Positions 1-6,917 of a stretch of DNA of 64,000 bases are shown piece by piece. This DNA comes from Actinocorallia populi (GTDB lineage Bacteria; Actinomycetota; Actinomycetes; Streptosporangiales; Streptosporangiaceae). A model generated the notes under the pieces. That model was not told the DNA's origin. It saw only the letters and a program-made list of their open reading frames with translations, and did not search any database. The first letter of the stretch is position 1, and each line of letters starts with the position of its first letter. The position numbers and the translations under genes are program-made. The stretch covers positions 124,001 to 188,000 of the forward strand of contig NZ_PVZV01000010.1 in assembly GCF_002995495.1 (NCBI RefSeq), read 5' to 3'.

Positions 1-1008
1 GCCGCCGTGGATCTGGACGCAGTCCTGGAGGATCGCCAGAGATCTCTCCCCCACGAACGTCTTGGCGACGCTCACCAGCTCCGGGGCGTCGGGCGAGCGG
101 TCCTGGACGGCCGCGGCCGCGGCCTGGGTGGTGGCGTGGCAGGCCTCGAGCCAGGTGCGCATGTCGGCGAACCGGTGCTTGAGCGCCTGGTAGGAGGCGA
201 GCGGGCGGCCGAAGGAGTAGCGGTCGAACCCCCACTGGACCGTCCTGTCGAAGGCGCGGTCGAGCACGGCGCACACCTCGGCGCACTGGATGACGGCGGC
301 GATCTGCGCCTGCCGCTCGATGGCCCCGGCCGCGCCGGGCTCTCCCACCAGCGCGTCCGCGCCGACCCGGACGCCGTCGAAGCGGGCCTCGGAGAAGGAG
401 CGGGACAGGTCGAGGGACCACTGGGGGGAGATCGTCAGGCCGTCGGCCGCGGCGGGGACGAGGAACTGGGCCACGCCCTCGGGTGTCGCGGCGGTGACCA
501 GAAGGAGGTCGGCCTGGTCGGCCTCCTGGACCCGGTCCTTCACCCCGTCCAGGACCCATCCCCCGCCGTCGGGGGTCGCGGTGAGCGCGGGGGCCAGCGG
601 CGCCCATCCGGCGCCCGGCTCGTACACCGCCCAGGTCGCGACGCTCTCGCCCGCGGCGAGCGCCTCGACCGCCGCCCCGTGGTCCGGCCCGGTGCCGTGC
701 GACTCGACCAGCCCGGCCAGCACGACGTTCACCGGCAGGAGCGGGCCGGGACCCACGCCCGCGCCCAGCTCCTCGGCGAGGAGGGCGAGGTCGCGCACCC
801 CCTCGCCGGACACGCTTCCGCCGCCGAGATCCTCGGGCACGATCGCGGCCGCCCAGCCGAGCTCGGCTCCCTGCCGCCACCACGCGCGGCTCCAGCGGGG
901 CTCGTCGTCCTTCATGCCGCGGACGCGGTCGAGGGGGTACTCCTTCTCGAGGAGCCTCCTGGCCGAGGTCTGGAAGAGCTTCTGGTCCGACGAGAGCTCC
1001 AGCTCCAT
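1..1008 (-). CDS. Acyl-CoA dehydrogenase, 3' end beyond window
   Basis: The reverse strand reads about 336 codons from an ATG at 1008 with AGGAG eight bases upstream, and runs off the left edge. The protein begins MELELSSDQKLFQ, has the acyl-CoA dehydrogenase N-terminal helical domain, a middle beta domain, and a C-terminal helical domain with RYSFGRPLASYQALKHR, ending near QDCVQIHGG, where the family normally has only some 30-40 more residues. It would carry out FAD-dependent alpha,beta-dehydrogenation of an acyl-CoA. The middle domain is less conserved than in fatty-acid enzymes, as in the FadE subunits of steroid or terpenoid catabolism, so the substrate is open. It diverges from the ArsR gene. 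Confidence 0.93.
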   Translation of the reverse strand, partial: MELELSSDQKLFQTSARRLLEKEYPLDRVRGMKDDEPRWSRAWWRQGAELGWAAAIVPEDLGGGSVSGEGVRDLALLAEELGAGVGPGPLLPVNVVLAGLVESHGTGPDHGAAVEALAAGESVATWAVYEPGAGWAPLAPALTATPDGGGWVLDGVKDRVQEADQADLLLVTAATPEGVAQFLVPAAADGLTISPQWSLDLSRSFSEARFDGVRVGADALVGEPGAAGAIERQAQIAAVIQCAEVCAVLDRAFDRTVQWGFDRYSFGRPLASYQALKHRFADMRTWLEACHATTQAAAAAVQDRSPDAPELVSVAKTFVGERSLAILQDCVQIHGG

Positions 1009-1320
1009 CAGGACTCCTCTCCTGGGTTCGGGGAGGCGGGCCGGCCGCGCGGTGCCGTGCGCGGCCGGGCACCCGCTGGGACGTCCCTTACTGAACACGA
1101 GAGGACAACACTTGTCAATGTATCGAAGTATTTGCCCGGCGTGGAGGCGGCACCCTTGACGGCGGCCGCGCCGGCCCGGAATCTGTCAGGACGTGAGCGT
1201 TTCCACGCGGAGATCATCTCTGTGGGGGGAGTCACGCTCAGGGGAGAGGTCCTACGCTCTCCGTTGAGATAGGTTCATATTCGCCGAACGCTCGAACCAT
1301 GGCCAGGAAGGAGGGCCGTC
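1009..1320. other. Divergent intergenic region between acyl-CoA dehydrogenase and ArsR gene
   Basis: No gene is supported in these 312 bases. They hold the start signals of two divergent genes, the candidate promoter and palindrome at 1090-1118, and an AGGAAGGAGG ribosome binding site just before 1321. A short reverse open frame (1008-1235) has no ribosome binding site or recognisable motif and is not accepted. Confidence 0.5.
1090..1118 (-). promoter_or_regulatory. Candidate promoter with overlapping GACAA-N3-TTGTC palindrome
   Basis: On the reverse strand TTGACA (1118-1113) is followed after 17 bases by TTCAGT (1095-1090), a plausible sigma-70-type promoter for the acyl-CoA dehydrogenase. 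The dyad GACAA-CAC-TTGTC (1104-1116) overlaps the -35 box and would suit a repressor. Which regulator binds is unknown; the ArsR protein encoded next door is the nearest candidate. Confidence 0.35.
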
Positions 1321-1716
1321 ATGCCGCGTGAAGCCGTCGCCACGACCGAGGTGCTCAAGGCGCTGAGCGACCCGATCCGGTGGAGCATCGTCCAGCAGAT
1401 CGCGCAGGAGGAGGAGTTCGCGTGCAGCGTCCTCGAGGACACGCTGCCCGTCTCCAAGACCACGATCTCCTACCACACCAAGATCCTGACCCAGGCCGGT
1501 CTGATCGAGGTGCACAAGCGGGGCCGCAACTACTTCTACTCGCTGCGCCGCGAGGTGCTGCGCACGGTGATCGACGAGCTGTGGCAGCTCTCCCCCGGCC
1601 CCCGTCTGGTCGAGAGCCCCGCCGAGACCCGCCGCGCCGAGCGCGCCGAACAGCGGCCCCGGCTCGCGGCCGCCTCGGGCGACTCCGACCCCCAGGCCGG
1701 CCTGCTCACCTGGTAG
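1321..1716 (+). CDS. ArsR-family winged-helix transcriptional regulator
   Basis: This 131-residue protein has an ArsR/SmtB-type winged helix at about residues 8-80: LKALSDPIRWSIVQQI, the recognition-helix region VSKTTISYHTKIL, then the wing HKRGRNYFYSL. The start is an ATG with AGGAAGGAGG upstream. No cysteine-rich metal site such as ELCVCDL is present (only one Cys, in the ACSVLED segment), so metal sensing is unlikely and a metabolite ligand is more plausible. The C-terminal 45 residues are polar and probably disordered. It lies between a divergent acyl-CoA dehydrogenase and a co-directional enoyl-CoA hydratase and probably controls one or both. Confidence 0.9.
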   Translation: MPREAVATTEVLKALSDPIRWSIVQQIAQEEEFACSVLEDTLPVSKTTISYHTKILTQAGLIEVHKRGRNYFYSLRREVLRTVIDELWQLSPGPRLVESPAETRRAERAEQRPRLAAASGDSDPQAGLLTW

Positions 1717-1778
1717 TCCCCGGACGTCCTCCAGGTCTGCTGTAGCGTTTGCGGCCTGACGACAGAAGGGATCTGTTC

Positions 1779-2576
1779 ATGGCGGCCACCTCCACCGACG
1801 CGGTCGTGCTCAGCGAGCCCGGTCCGGGCGTGCGGCTGGTGACGCTGAACCGGCCCGGCGTGCGCAACGCCATGACCGAGGAGATGACCCGGGCCTGGGA
1901 CCAGGCCGTCGACGCGGTCTCCGCCGACCGGGAGACCCGGGTCCTGGTGGTCACCGGAGCCGGCAGCTCCTTCTGCTCGGGCGCCGACCTCTCCTGGCTG
2001 GACCAGGGCTCGGCCGAGGACGTCACCATCGACCGCCTGCGCGACCGCATGCTGCCCTTCTACCGGAGCTGGCTGCGCCCCCGCTCCCTGCCGTTCCCGG
2101 TGATCGCCGCGGTGAACGGGCCGACCGTCGGCGCGGGCGTCTGCCTGAGCCTCGCCTGCGACCTGCGCTTCGCCGGCCGCACCGCGCGGTTCAGCACCCC
2201 CTTCGTCTACCGCGGCACCCACGGCGGCATGGCCTCCGCCTGGCTGCTGCCCGAGGCGATCGGCGTCACCCGGGCCCGCGACATGCTCTACACCGGCCGC
2301 GAGGTCGGCCCCGACCAGGCGCTGGACTGGGGCCTGGTGACCGGCGTCGCCGACGACGCGCTCGCGCACTCCCTGGAGGTCGCCGCCCGCGTCGCCGAGG
2401 CCGCGCCCATCGCGCTGCGGCTGACCAAGCAGGGCCTGGAGCAGTCCGCGGCGGGTCTGGAGGCGGCACTGCAGTGGGAGGCGCTCGCCCAGCCCGTCAC
2501 GATGACCACCTCCGACCTGCACGAGGGCATCGCCGCCTTCCGGGAGAACCGGGCGCCCCGCTTCCAGGGCCGCTGA
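1779..2576 (+). CDS. Enoyl-CoA hydratase/isomerase family protein
   Basis: This 265-residue crotonase-fold protein would hydrate or isomerise an enoyl-CoA. The oxyanion-hole motifs are visible as GSSFCSGADLSWL and NGPTVGAGVCLSLACDLRFA. The second motif keeps the glycines, but the catalytic glutamates of mitochondrial-type hydratase are not obvious, so isomerase or hydrolase activity is possible. The ATG at 1779 is chosen because AGAAGGGA lies just upstream; a TTG at 1749 is in frame but has no such signal. It follows the ArsR gene by about 60 bases and ends 4 bases before the convergent FAD gene. Confidence 0.9.
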   Translation: MAATSTDAVVLSEPGPGVRLVTLNRPGVRNAMTEEMTRAWDQAVDAVSADRETRVLVVTGAGSSFCSGADLSWLDQGSAEDVTIDRLRDRMLPFYRSWLRPRSLPFPVIAAVNGPTVGAGVCLSLACDLRFAGRTARFSTPFVYRGTHGGMASAWLLPEAIGVTRARDMLYTGREVGPDQALDWGLVTGVADDALAHSLEVAARVAEAAPIALRLTKQGLEQSAAGLEAALQWEALAQPVTMTTSDLHEGIAAFRENRAPRFQGR

Positions 2577-2580
2577 GACC

Positions 2581-3408
2581 TCAGACCACGGCACGCAGCC
2601 GCCCCTGGCGGCTCTCCGCGAGCGCGCTCACCACGGCGTCTCCCGCGCGCAGCCCCGCCATCATCGACCTGCGCACGCCGCCGGCGTGCGCGCGGCCCGG
2701 CGCCGCGTAAAGCCCGGGGACGGGCCCCGCCCCGCCGACGAGCACGGCGCCGGTCCCTTCGTCCACCCGCAGCTCCGCCTGGTAGGCGACCGGTTCACCG
2801 GCCTCCCGGGAGGCGCACCACTCGCGGACCGCCAGCTCCGGCGTTGGCCCGTCCGGCAGCCGCTCGGGCCAGCGGGGCCGCGCGGACCCGGGCTGGGCGC
2901 GGTGCTCCCGTGCCGCCGTCCACGCCGCGGGGCCGACGAACTCCCAGTGCCGGGAGTCCATCGCCAGGATGACGGCCGAGGCCTCCACCTCGCCGACGCG
3001 AAAACCCGAATCCCACACCGCCTCGCCGACCCGGTCGACGACCGCGGCCGGCCGCGCGGGGAGCAGGCGCCCGAGCCGGCGCAGCCACCGGTCCCCCGCC
3101 GCGGCGGCCCCGCGCCGCGGCAGCTCGGCGTAGCCGACGCCGCAGACCCGTCCGCCGACGGTCATCAGCTCGTGCGCGCGGCACTGCGCAACGACCTTCG
3201 CCCCCGCCTCGCGGGCGGCGGCGCGCAGGCCCGCCCTGAGCAGCGCCCGGTGCCGCGCGGCCCGGGTGAATCCGGCGCCGCCCCAGGACAGCGGGCTCTG
3301 GTCGAGCACGAGCACGCTCGCTCCGGAGCCGGCCGCGGCCAGAGCCGCGGCGGCGCCCGCCATGCCGAACCCGACGACCACCACATCCACTCGATCGTCC
3401 AGCGCCAT
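2581..3408 (-). CDS. Short FAD-dependent oxidoreductase (KstD/fumarate-reductase-like fold)
   Basis: This 275-residue protein opens with a dinucleotide-binding motif, VVVVGFGMAGAAAALAAAG, followed by the acidic end of strand 2 (LVLDQ). It closes with a GLYAAPGRAHAGGVRRSMMAGLRAGDAVV segment typical of the flavin-binding C-terminus of FAD_binding_2 proteins. The start ATG has GGAGGCTGG upstream. Family members such as 3-ketosteroid delta1-dehydrogenase are about 500-570 residues; here the substrate-binding cap appears almost absent. A promoter region with an elaborate inverted repeat lies upstream. Function may be ring or acyl dehydrogenation, but the substrate is unknown. Confidence 0.75.
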   Translation of the reverse strand: MALDDRVDVVVVGFGMAGAAAALAAAGSGASVLVLDQSPLSWGGAGFTRAARHRALLRAGLRAAAREAGAKVVAQCRAHELMTVGGRVCGVGYAELPRRGAAAAGDRWLRRLGRLLPARPAAVVDRVGEAVWDSGFRVGEVEASAVILAMDSRHWEFVGPAAWTAAREHRAQPGSARPRWPERLPDGPTPELAVREWCASREAGEPVAYQAELRVDEGTGAVLVGGAGPVPGLYAAPGRAHAGGVRRSMMAGLRAGDAVVSALAESRQGRLRAVV

Positions 3409-3469
3409 CGGCCAGCCTCCTCGCCAGCACCGGCTCGCAGGTGGGGGGCTCCCGCGTGCCGCTCGTTCG

Positions 3470-3510
3470 TTGACACGTGTCACCTTATGAACCCGGGTGA
3501 CACGTGTCAA
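3470..3510. promoter_or_regulatory. Double palindromic operator (two inverted 15-bp arms)
   Basis: TTGACACGTGTCACC (3470-3484) and GGTGACACGTGTCAA (3496-3510) are exact reverse complements, and each contains the 12-bp perfect palindrome TGACACGTGTCA. The dyad centres are 27 bp apart. The arrangement is typical of a dimeric, often TetR-family, repressor binding two sites. It lies 62-102 bases upstream of the short FAD oxidoreductase and beyond the 3' end of the LacI gene, so it most likely controls the oxidoreductase. Confidence 0.7.
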
Positions 3511-3576
3511 TGGTCACAACGAGGAGGTCCGGGCGGATGCGGCCGGTGGGGCGCGGCGGCGACGGACCGCCAAGGA

Positions 3577-4596
3577 TCAGGTCGTCTCGCCCTGGACGAT
3601 GGAGAAGGCCTCGTCCGGTGTCGGCCGGCGGCGGCTCTCCCCCCCGAAGTCCTCGGCGAGCGCGTTCAGGATGTGGGAGAGCGACACGGGGACGTCCGCG
3701 ACGACGGTGGTCAGCCGCGGCGACATCACCTGGCCGACGGGGGCGCGTTCCACCCCGATGGCCGCCAGCTCGCCGGGCACCGCGACACCGAGCCCTCCGG
3801 CGGCCTGCACGAGCGCGATCGCGACGAGGTCGTTGTAGCAGGCCACGCCGACCGGGCGGCCGGTGCGCGCGAGCAGCTCCTCCACGGCGCGCTGGGCGCC
3901 GTCCCGCTCGATCGGGACCCGCATGTACGGCGGGGCCGCCAGACCCAGGCGCGCGCAGTAGGCCGTGACGGCGTCGGCGCGCATCCGGCCGTAGGGGTCG
4001 TCACGGGCGTCGGACAGGAACGCGTAGGCGAGCGTGTCGTAGCCGCGGGCGTGCAGGTGCGCGGCCTGGAGATCGCCGATCACGGCGTTGAAGCGCGGCG
4101 GCTCCCGCTCGGTGAGCGAGGAGACCCCGTTCTCGGTGAGGAACTCGACGTCACGCGCGGACAGGCCGCCCAGGTCGATGACGCCCGCCGGGCGCAGCGT
4201 CTCCACCAGGTGCTGGAGCCGTCTGGAGGTGGCGTTCATGGCCTGCGGCACGCTGAAGTGCACGACGGGGTTGAGCCCGAGCCGCTCGATCTCGGCCGAG
4301 AGGGTCTCGATGACGTCCTGGATGTTGGTGAGGGTCGTGTGCGGCACGACCAGCACGACGAAGTCGCTGCGGCCCTTCACCAGGGTGCGGCCCGCGGCCG
4401 AGCGGACGTAGCCGAGCGCGTCCGCGGCGTCGCGGACGCGGGCGACGGTCTCGGCGCTGAAGCGCTCCACCTGGTTGTTCAGCACATGGCTGACCGTGGC
4501 GCGGGAGACGCCGGCGAGCCGGGCGACGTCGACGCTGGTGGCCGGGCGCAGCCGCGGGGAAACCGCGGGCTCCTCATCCGTCGACTGCCTGGACAC
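3577..4596 (-). CDS. LacI-family transcriptional regulator
   Basis: This 339-residue repressor-like protein has an N-terminal LacI helix-turn-helix at about residues 18-65 (TSVDVARLAGVSRATVSHVL, then a hinge near ALGYVRSAAGRTL). A periplasmic-binding-protein-like sensor domain follows, with VVLVVPHTTLTNIQDVIETL and the late CYNDLVAIALVQAAGGLGVAVPGELAAIG signature. The GTG at 4596 is selected because GGGAGA precedes it and it fits the family length. It is divergent from the thiolase gene, so it probably controls the thiolase to VOC operon in response to a pathway metabolite. The ligand cannot be predicted. Confidence 0.92.
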   Translation of the reverse strand: MSRQSTDEEPAVSPRLRPATSVDVARLAGVSRATVSHVLNNQVERFSAETVARVRDAADALGYVRSAAGRTLVKGRSDFVVLVVPHTTLTNIQDVIETLSAEIERLGLNPVVHFSVPQAMNATSRRLQHLVETLRPAGVIDLGGLSARDVEFLTENGVSSLTEREPPRFNAVIGDLQAAHLHARGYDTLAYAFLSDARDDPYGRMRADAVTAYCARLGLAAPPYMRVPIERDGAQRAVEELLARTGRPVGVACYNDLVAIALVQAAGGLGVAVPGELAAIGVERAPVGQVMSPRLTTVVADVPVSLSHILNALAEDFGGESRRRPTPDEAFSIVQGETT

Positions 4597-4724
4597 ATCG
4601 TCTCCCGTTGACCTCGAAACGGCGCGGCGCCCGCACGGCCGGCGACCGAAACCGTGTCCTCCACCGTACGACAGACCCCGTTTTCCCCGCGCATCCGCGG
4701 CGCGGGTCGGCGGCCGTCTCGACC

Positions 4725-4754
4725 TTGATAGATTTACGGATTTAGAAATATAGG
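4725..4754 (+). promoter_or_regulatory. Candidate promoter of thiolase operon
   Basis: TTGATA (4725-4730) is followed by TATAGG (4749-4754) after 18 bases, within an unusually AT-rich patch of this intergenic region. It points at the thiolase start 80 bases downstream and would be within reach of the divergent LacI-type regulator. Confidence 0.4.
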
Positions 4755-4833
4755 TTATCGTGCGAATCGTCGTCGGGCGGCGCCGCGCCCGGCGACGGAC
4801 TTCTGCCCCCGCAAGCACCAGTGAGGTGGCCCC

Positions 4834-5997
4834 GTGCCCGAAGCCGTGATCGTCAGTGCGGTCCGCACCCCCATCGGAACCGCGAGGAAGGGCACGCTCG
4901 CCGCGACGCCCGCCGAGGACCTGGCCGTCCACGTCCTGCGTGAGGCGGTCCGCCGCTCGGGGCTGGCCCCCGAGCGGTTCGACGACGTCGTCTTCGGCGA
5001 GACCCTCTACGGCGGGGGCGACCTCGCCCGCCACGCCGCGGTCGCCGCGGGGATGACGCACGTGCCGGGAGTGGCGGTGAACCGGCACTGCGCGAGCAGC
5101 CTCACCGCCCTCGGCATGGCCGCCGCGGGCATCCGCGCGGGCTCCGAGCGCGCCGTCGTGGCGGGCGGTGCCAACTCCTCCTCGTTGTCCCCGTCGCTCT
5201 CCTGGGCTCCGCCGCATCCGCCCGAGCGCCGCTCGCCCCCCACCTTCCCGCACACCGAGGACGCCAACGACTTCACCGACCTCACCGTCGGCTGGAACGT
5301 GGCGCAGAAGTACGGCCTCACCCGTGCGGAGATGGACGCCTGGGCGCTGCGCTCGCACCAGCGCGCGGTGACCGCGACCGCCGTCGGCCTGTTCGACGAC
5401 GAGATCGCCCCGATCAGGGTGACCCGCGCCGACGGCTCCGTCGTGGAGTTCGCCGCCGACGAACACCCGCGCGCGACCACCACGATCGAGAAGATGGCGG
5501 CCCTGAAGCCGCTGCGCCCCGAGATCGAGGGCTACTCCATCACCGCGGGCAACGCCTGCGGCAGCAACGACGCCGCGGCCGCCCTGGCCGTCCTGGCCGA
5601 CGACCTCGCCCGCGAAGAGGGCATCACCGCCCTGGCCACCGTCCGCGCCTGGGCCTCGGTCGGCGTCGACCCGAAGTACACCGGGGTCGGCGCGATCGAC
5701 GCCGCGACCAGGGTGCTCGGCAAGGCGGGTCTCACCGCCGCCGACATCGACCTGTGGGAGATCAACGAGGCGTTCGCCTCCGTCCCCGTCGCCGCGTGCA
5801 AGGTGCTCGGCCTCGACGAGGCGAAGGTGAACGTCCACGGCAGCGGGTGCAGCCTCGGCCACCCGATCGCCGCGTCCGGCGCCCGCATGGTCACCACGCT
5901 CGTCCACGAGCTGCGCCGCCGGGGAGGCGGCCTCGGCCTGGCGACGATGTGCGCGGGCGGCGGCCAGGGCGGCGCCGTCGTCGTCGAGGTCCACTGA
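4834..5997 (+). CDS. Thiolase family acetyl-CoA acyltransferase
   Basis: This 387-residue thiolase would cleave a 3-ketoacyl-CoA with CoA or condense acyl-CoAs. The nucleophilic Cys86 sits in NRHCASSLTALG, His343 in GSGCSLGHPIAASG, and Cys373 in CAGGGQGG, so the catalytic set is complete. The start is GTG with GAGGTGG upstream. It leads a tight co-directional run with 3-hydroxyacyl-CoA dehydrogenase, carboxyltransferase, EthD-like and VOC genes, consistent with the last step of a beta-oxidation-like pathway. Length and motifs are normal for the FadA/AtoB group; chain-length preference cannot be read. Confidence 0.95.
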   Translation: MPEAVIVSAVRTPIGTARKGTLAATPAEDLAVHVLREAVRRSGLAPERFDDVVFGETLYGGGDLARHAAVAAGMTHVPGVAVNRHCASSLTALGMAAAGIRAGSERAVVAGGANSSSLSPSLSWAPPHPPERRSPPTFPHTEDANDFTDLTVGWNVAQKYGLTRAEMDAWALRSHQRAVTATAVGLFDDEIAPIRVTRADGSVVEFAADEHPRATTTIEKMAALKPLRPEIEGYSITAGNACGSNDAAAALAVLADDLAREEGITALATVRAWASVGVDPKYTGVGAIDAATRVLGKAGLTAADIDLWEINEAFASVPVAACKVLGLDEAKVNVHGSGCSLGHPIAASGARMVTTLVHELRRRGGGLGLATMCAGGGQGGAVVVEVH

Positions 5998-6062
5998 TCC
6001 ACGAGCCGCCCGGCGAGCACGGGCGGCCCCCCTCCCTGCCCGCTCTCTCGACGAGGACCCCC

Positions 6063-6917
6063 ATGGACATCAGCAGAATCGCAGTCGTCGGCTGCGGCAC
6101 GATGGGCGGCGGCATCATCCAGCTCGCCGCGCAGAACGGCCTGGAGGTCGTCGGCGTCGAGGCGTCCGAGCCCGCGCTCGACGGCGCCCGCGCCCGCATC
6201 CTCTCCGGCCTGGAGTCGACCGCCGCACGCGGCAAGATCACCGCGGAGCAGGCCGAGCGCGCCCGCTCGGCCTTCACCCTCACCACCGACCTCGGCGAGA
6301 TCACCGAGGCCGACCTCGTCGTCGAGGCGGTCTATGAGGACGTCGAGCTGAAGAAGCGCCTGCTCGGCGAGATCGACCGCCTCGTCGGCCCCGGCACCCT
6401 CATCGCCTCCAACACCTCGACGATCCCGCTGGTGATCCTCGCCGGCGCGACGTCGCGGCCGGAGCAGGTCGTCGGCATGCACTTCTTCAACCCGGTGCCC
6501 GCGATGCGCCTGGTCGAGGTGATCAGGACCCCGGTGACCGAGCGGCACTGCATCGACAGCGTGACCGGGTTCGCCGCCGCCCTCGGCAAGTCGCCCGTCC
6601 TGGTCAACGACGTGCCCGGCTTCGTGGGCAACCTCCTGATCGTGCCCTACCTGCTCGACGCGATCCGCGCCTACGAGCGGGGCGTGGCCGACATGGAGTC
6701 GATCGACGCGGTGATCTCCCTCGGCTTCAACCACAAGATGGGACCGTTCCGGCTCTGCGACCTCATCGGCCTGGACATCGTGCACGACATGGCCGCCTCG
6801 ATGTACGAGGAGTACCGCGACCAGCGCTACTTCCCGCCGCCGCTGCTCAAGCAGTACGTGCGGCTCGGCTGGCTGGGCCGCAAGACCGGGCGGGGCTTCT
6901 ACACCTATGACGATTGA
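6063..6917 (+). CDS. 3-hydroxyacyl-CoA dehydrogenase
   Basis: This 284-residue stand-alone NAD-dependent dehydrogenase has the Rossmann motif IAVVGCGTMGGGIIQLAAQNG at residues 6-26, the signature GMHFFNPVPAMRLVEVI containing the catalytic His, and the C-terminal helical dimerisation domain ending GWLGRKTGRGFYTYDD. It oxidises a 3-hydroxyacyl-CoA to the 3-keto form, the step before the thiolase encoded upstream. ATG at 6063 is preceded by GACGAGGA. Its final 11 bases overlap the start of the carboxyltransferase gene, indicating translational coupling. Confidence 0.95.
   Translation: MDISRIAVVGCGTMGGGIIQLAAQNGLEVVGVEASEPALDGARARILSGLESTAARGKITAEQAERARSAFTLTTDLGEITEADLVVEAVYEDVELKKRLLGEIDRLVGPGTLIASNTSTIPLVILAGATSRPEQVVGMHFFNPVPAMRLVEVIRTPVTERHCIDSVTGFAAALGKSPVLVNDVPGFVGNLLIVPYLLDAIRAYERGVADMESIDAVISLGFNHKMGPFRLCDLIGLDIVHDMAASMYEEYRDQRYFPPPLLKQYVRLGWLGRKTGRGFYTYDD

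Noticed and set aside
7-1272. A 421-codon forward frame at the left edge.
   Set aside because: It is the antisense of the acyl-CoA dehydrogenase whose reverse frame gives a recognisable enzyme.
2686-4611. A 641-codon forward frame across the FAD and LacI genes.
   Set aside because: It spans two reverse-strand genes and their spacer and has no motif; it is a compositional artefact.
4597-5994. Upstream extension of the LacI frame to 805 codons.
   Set aside because: The extra 466 residues lie antisense to the thiolase and have low-complexity composition. The GTG at 4596 gives the normal LacI length.
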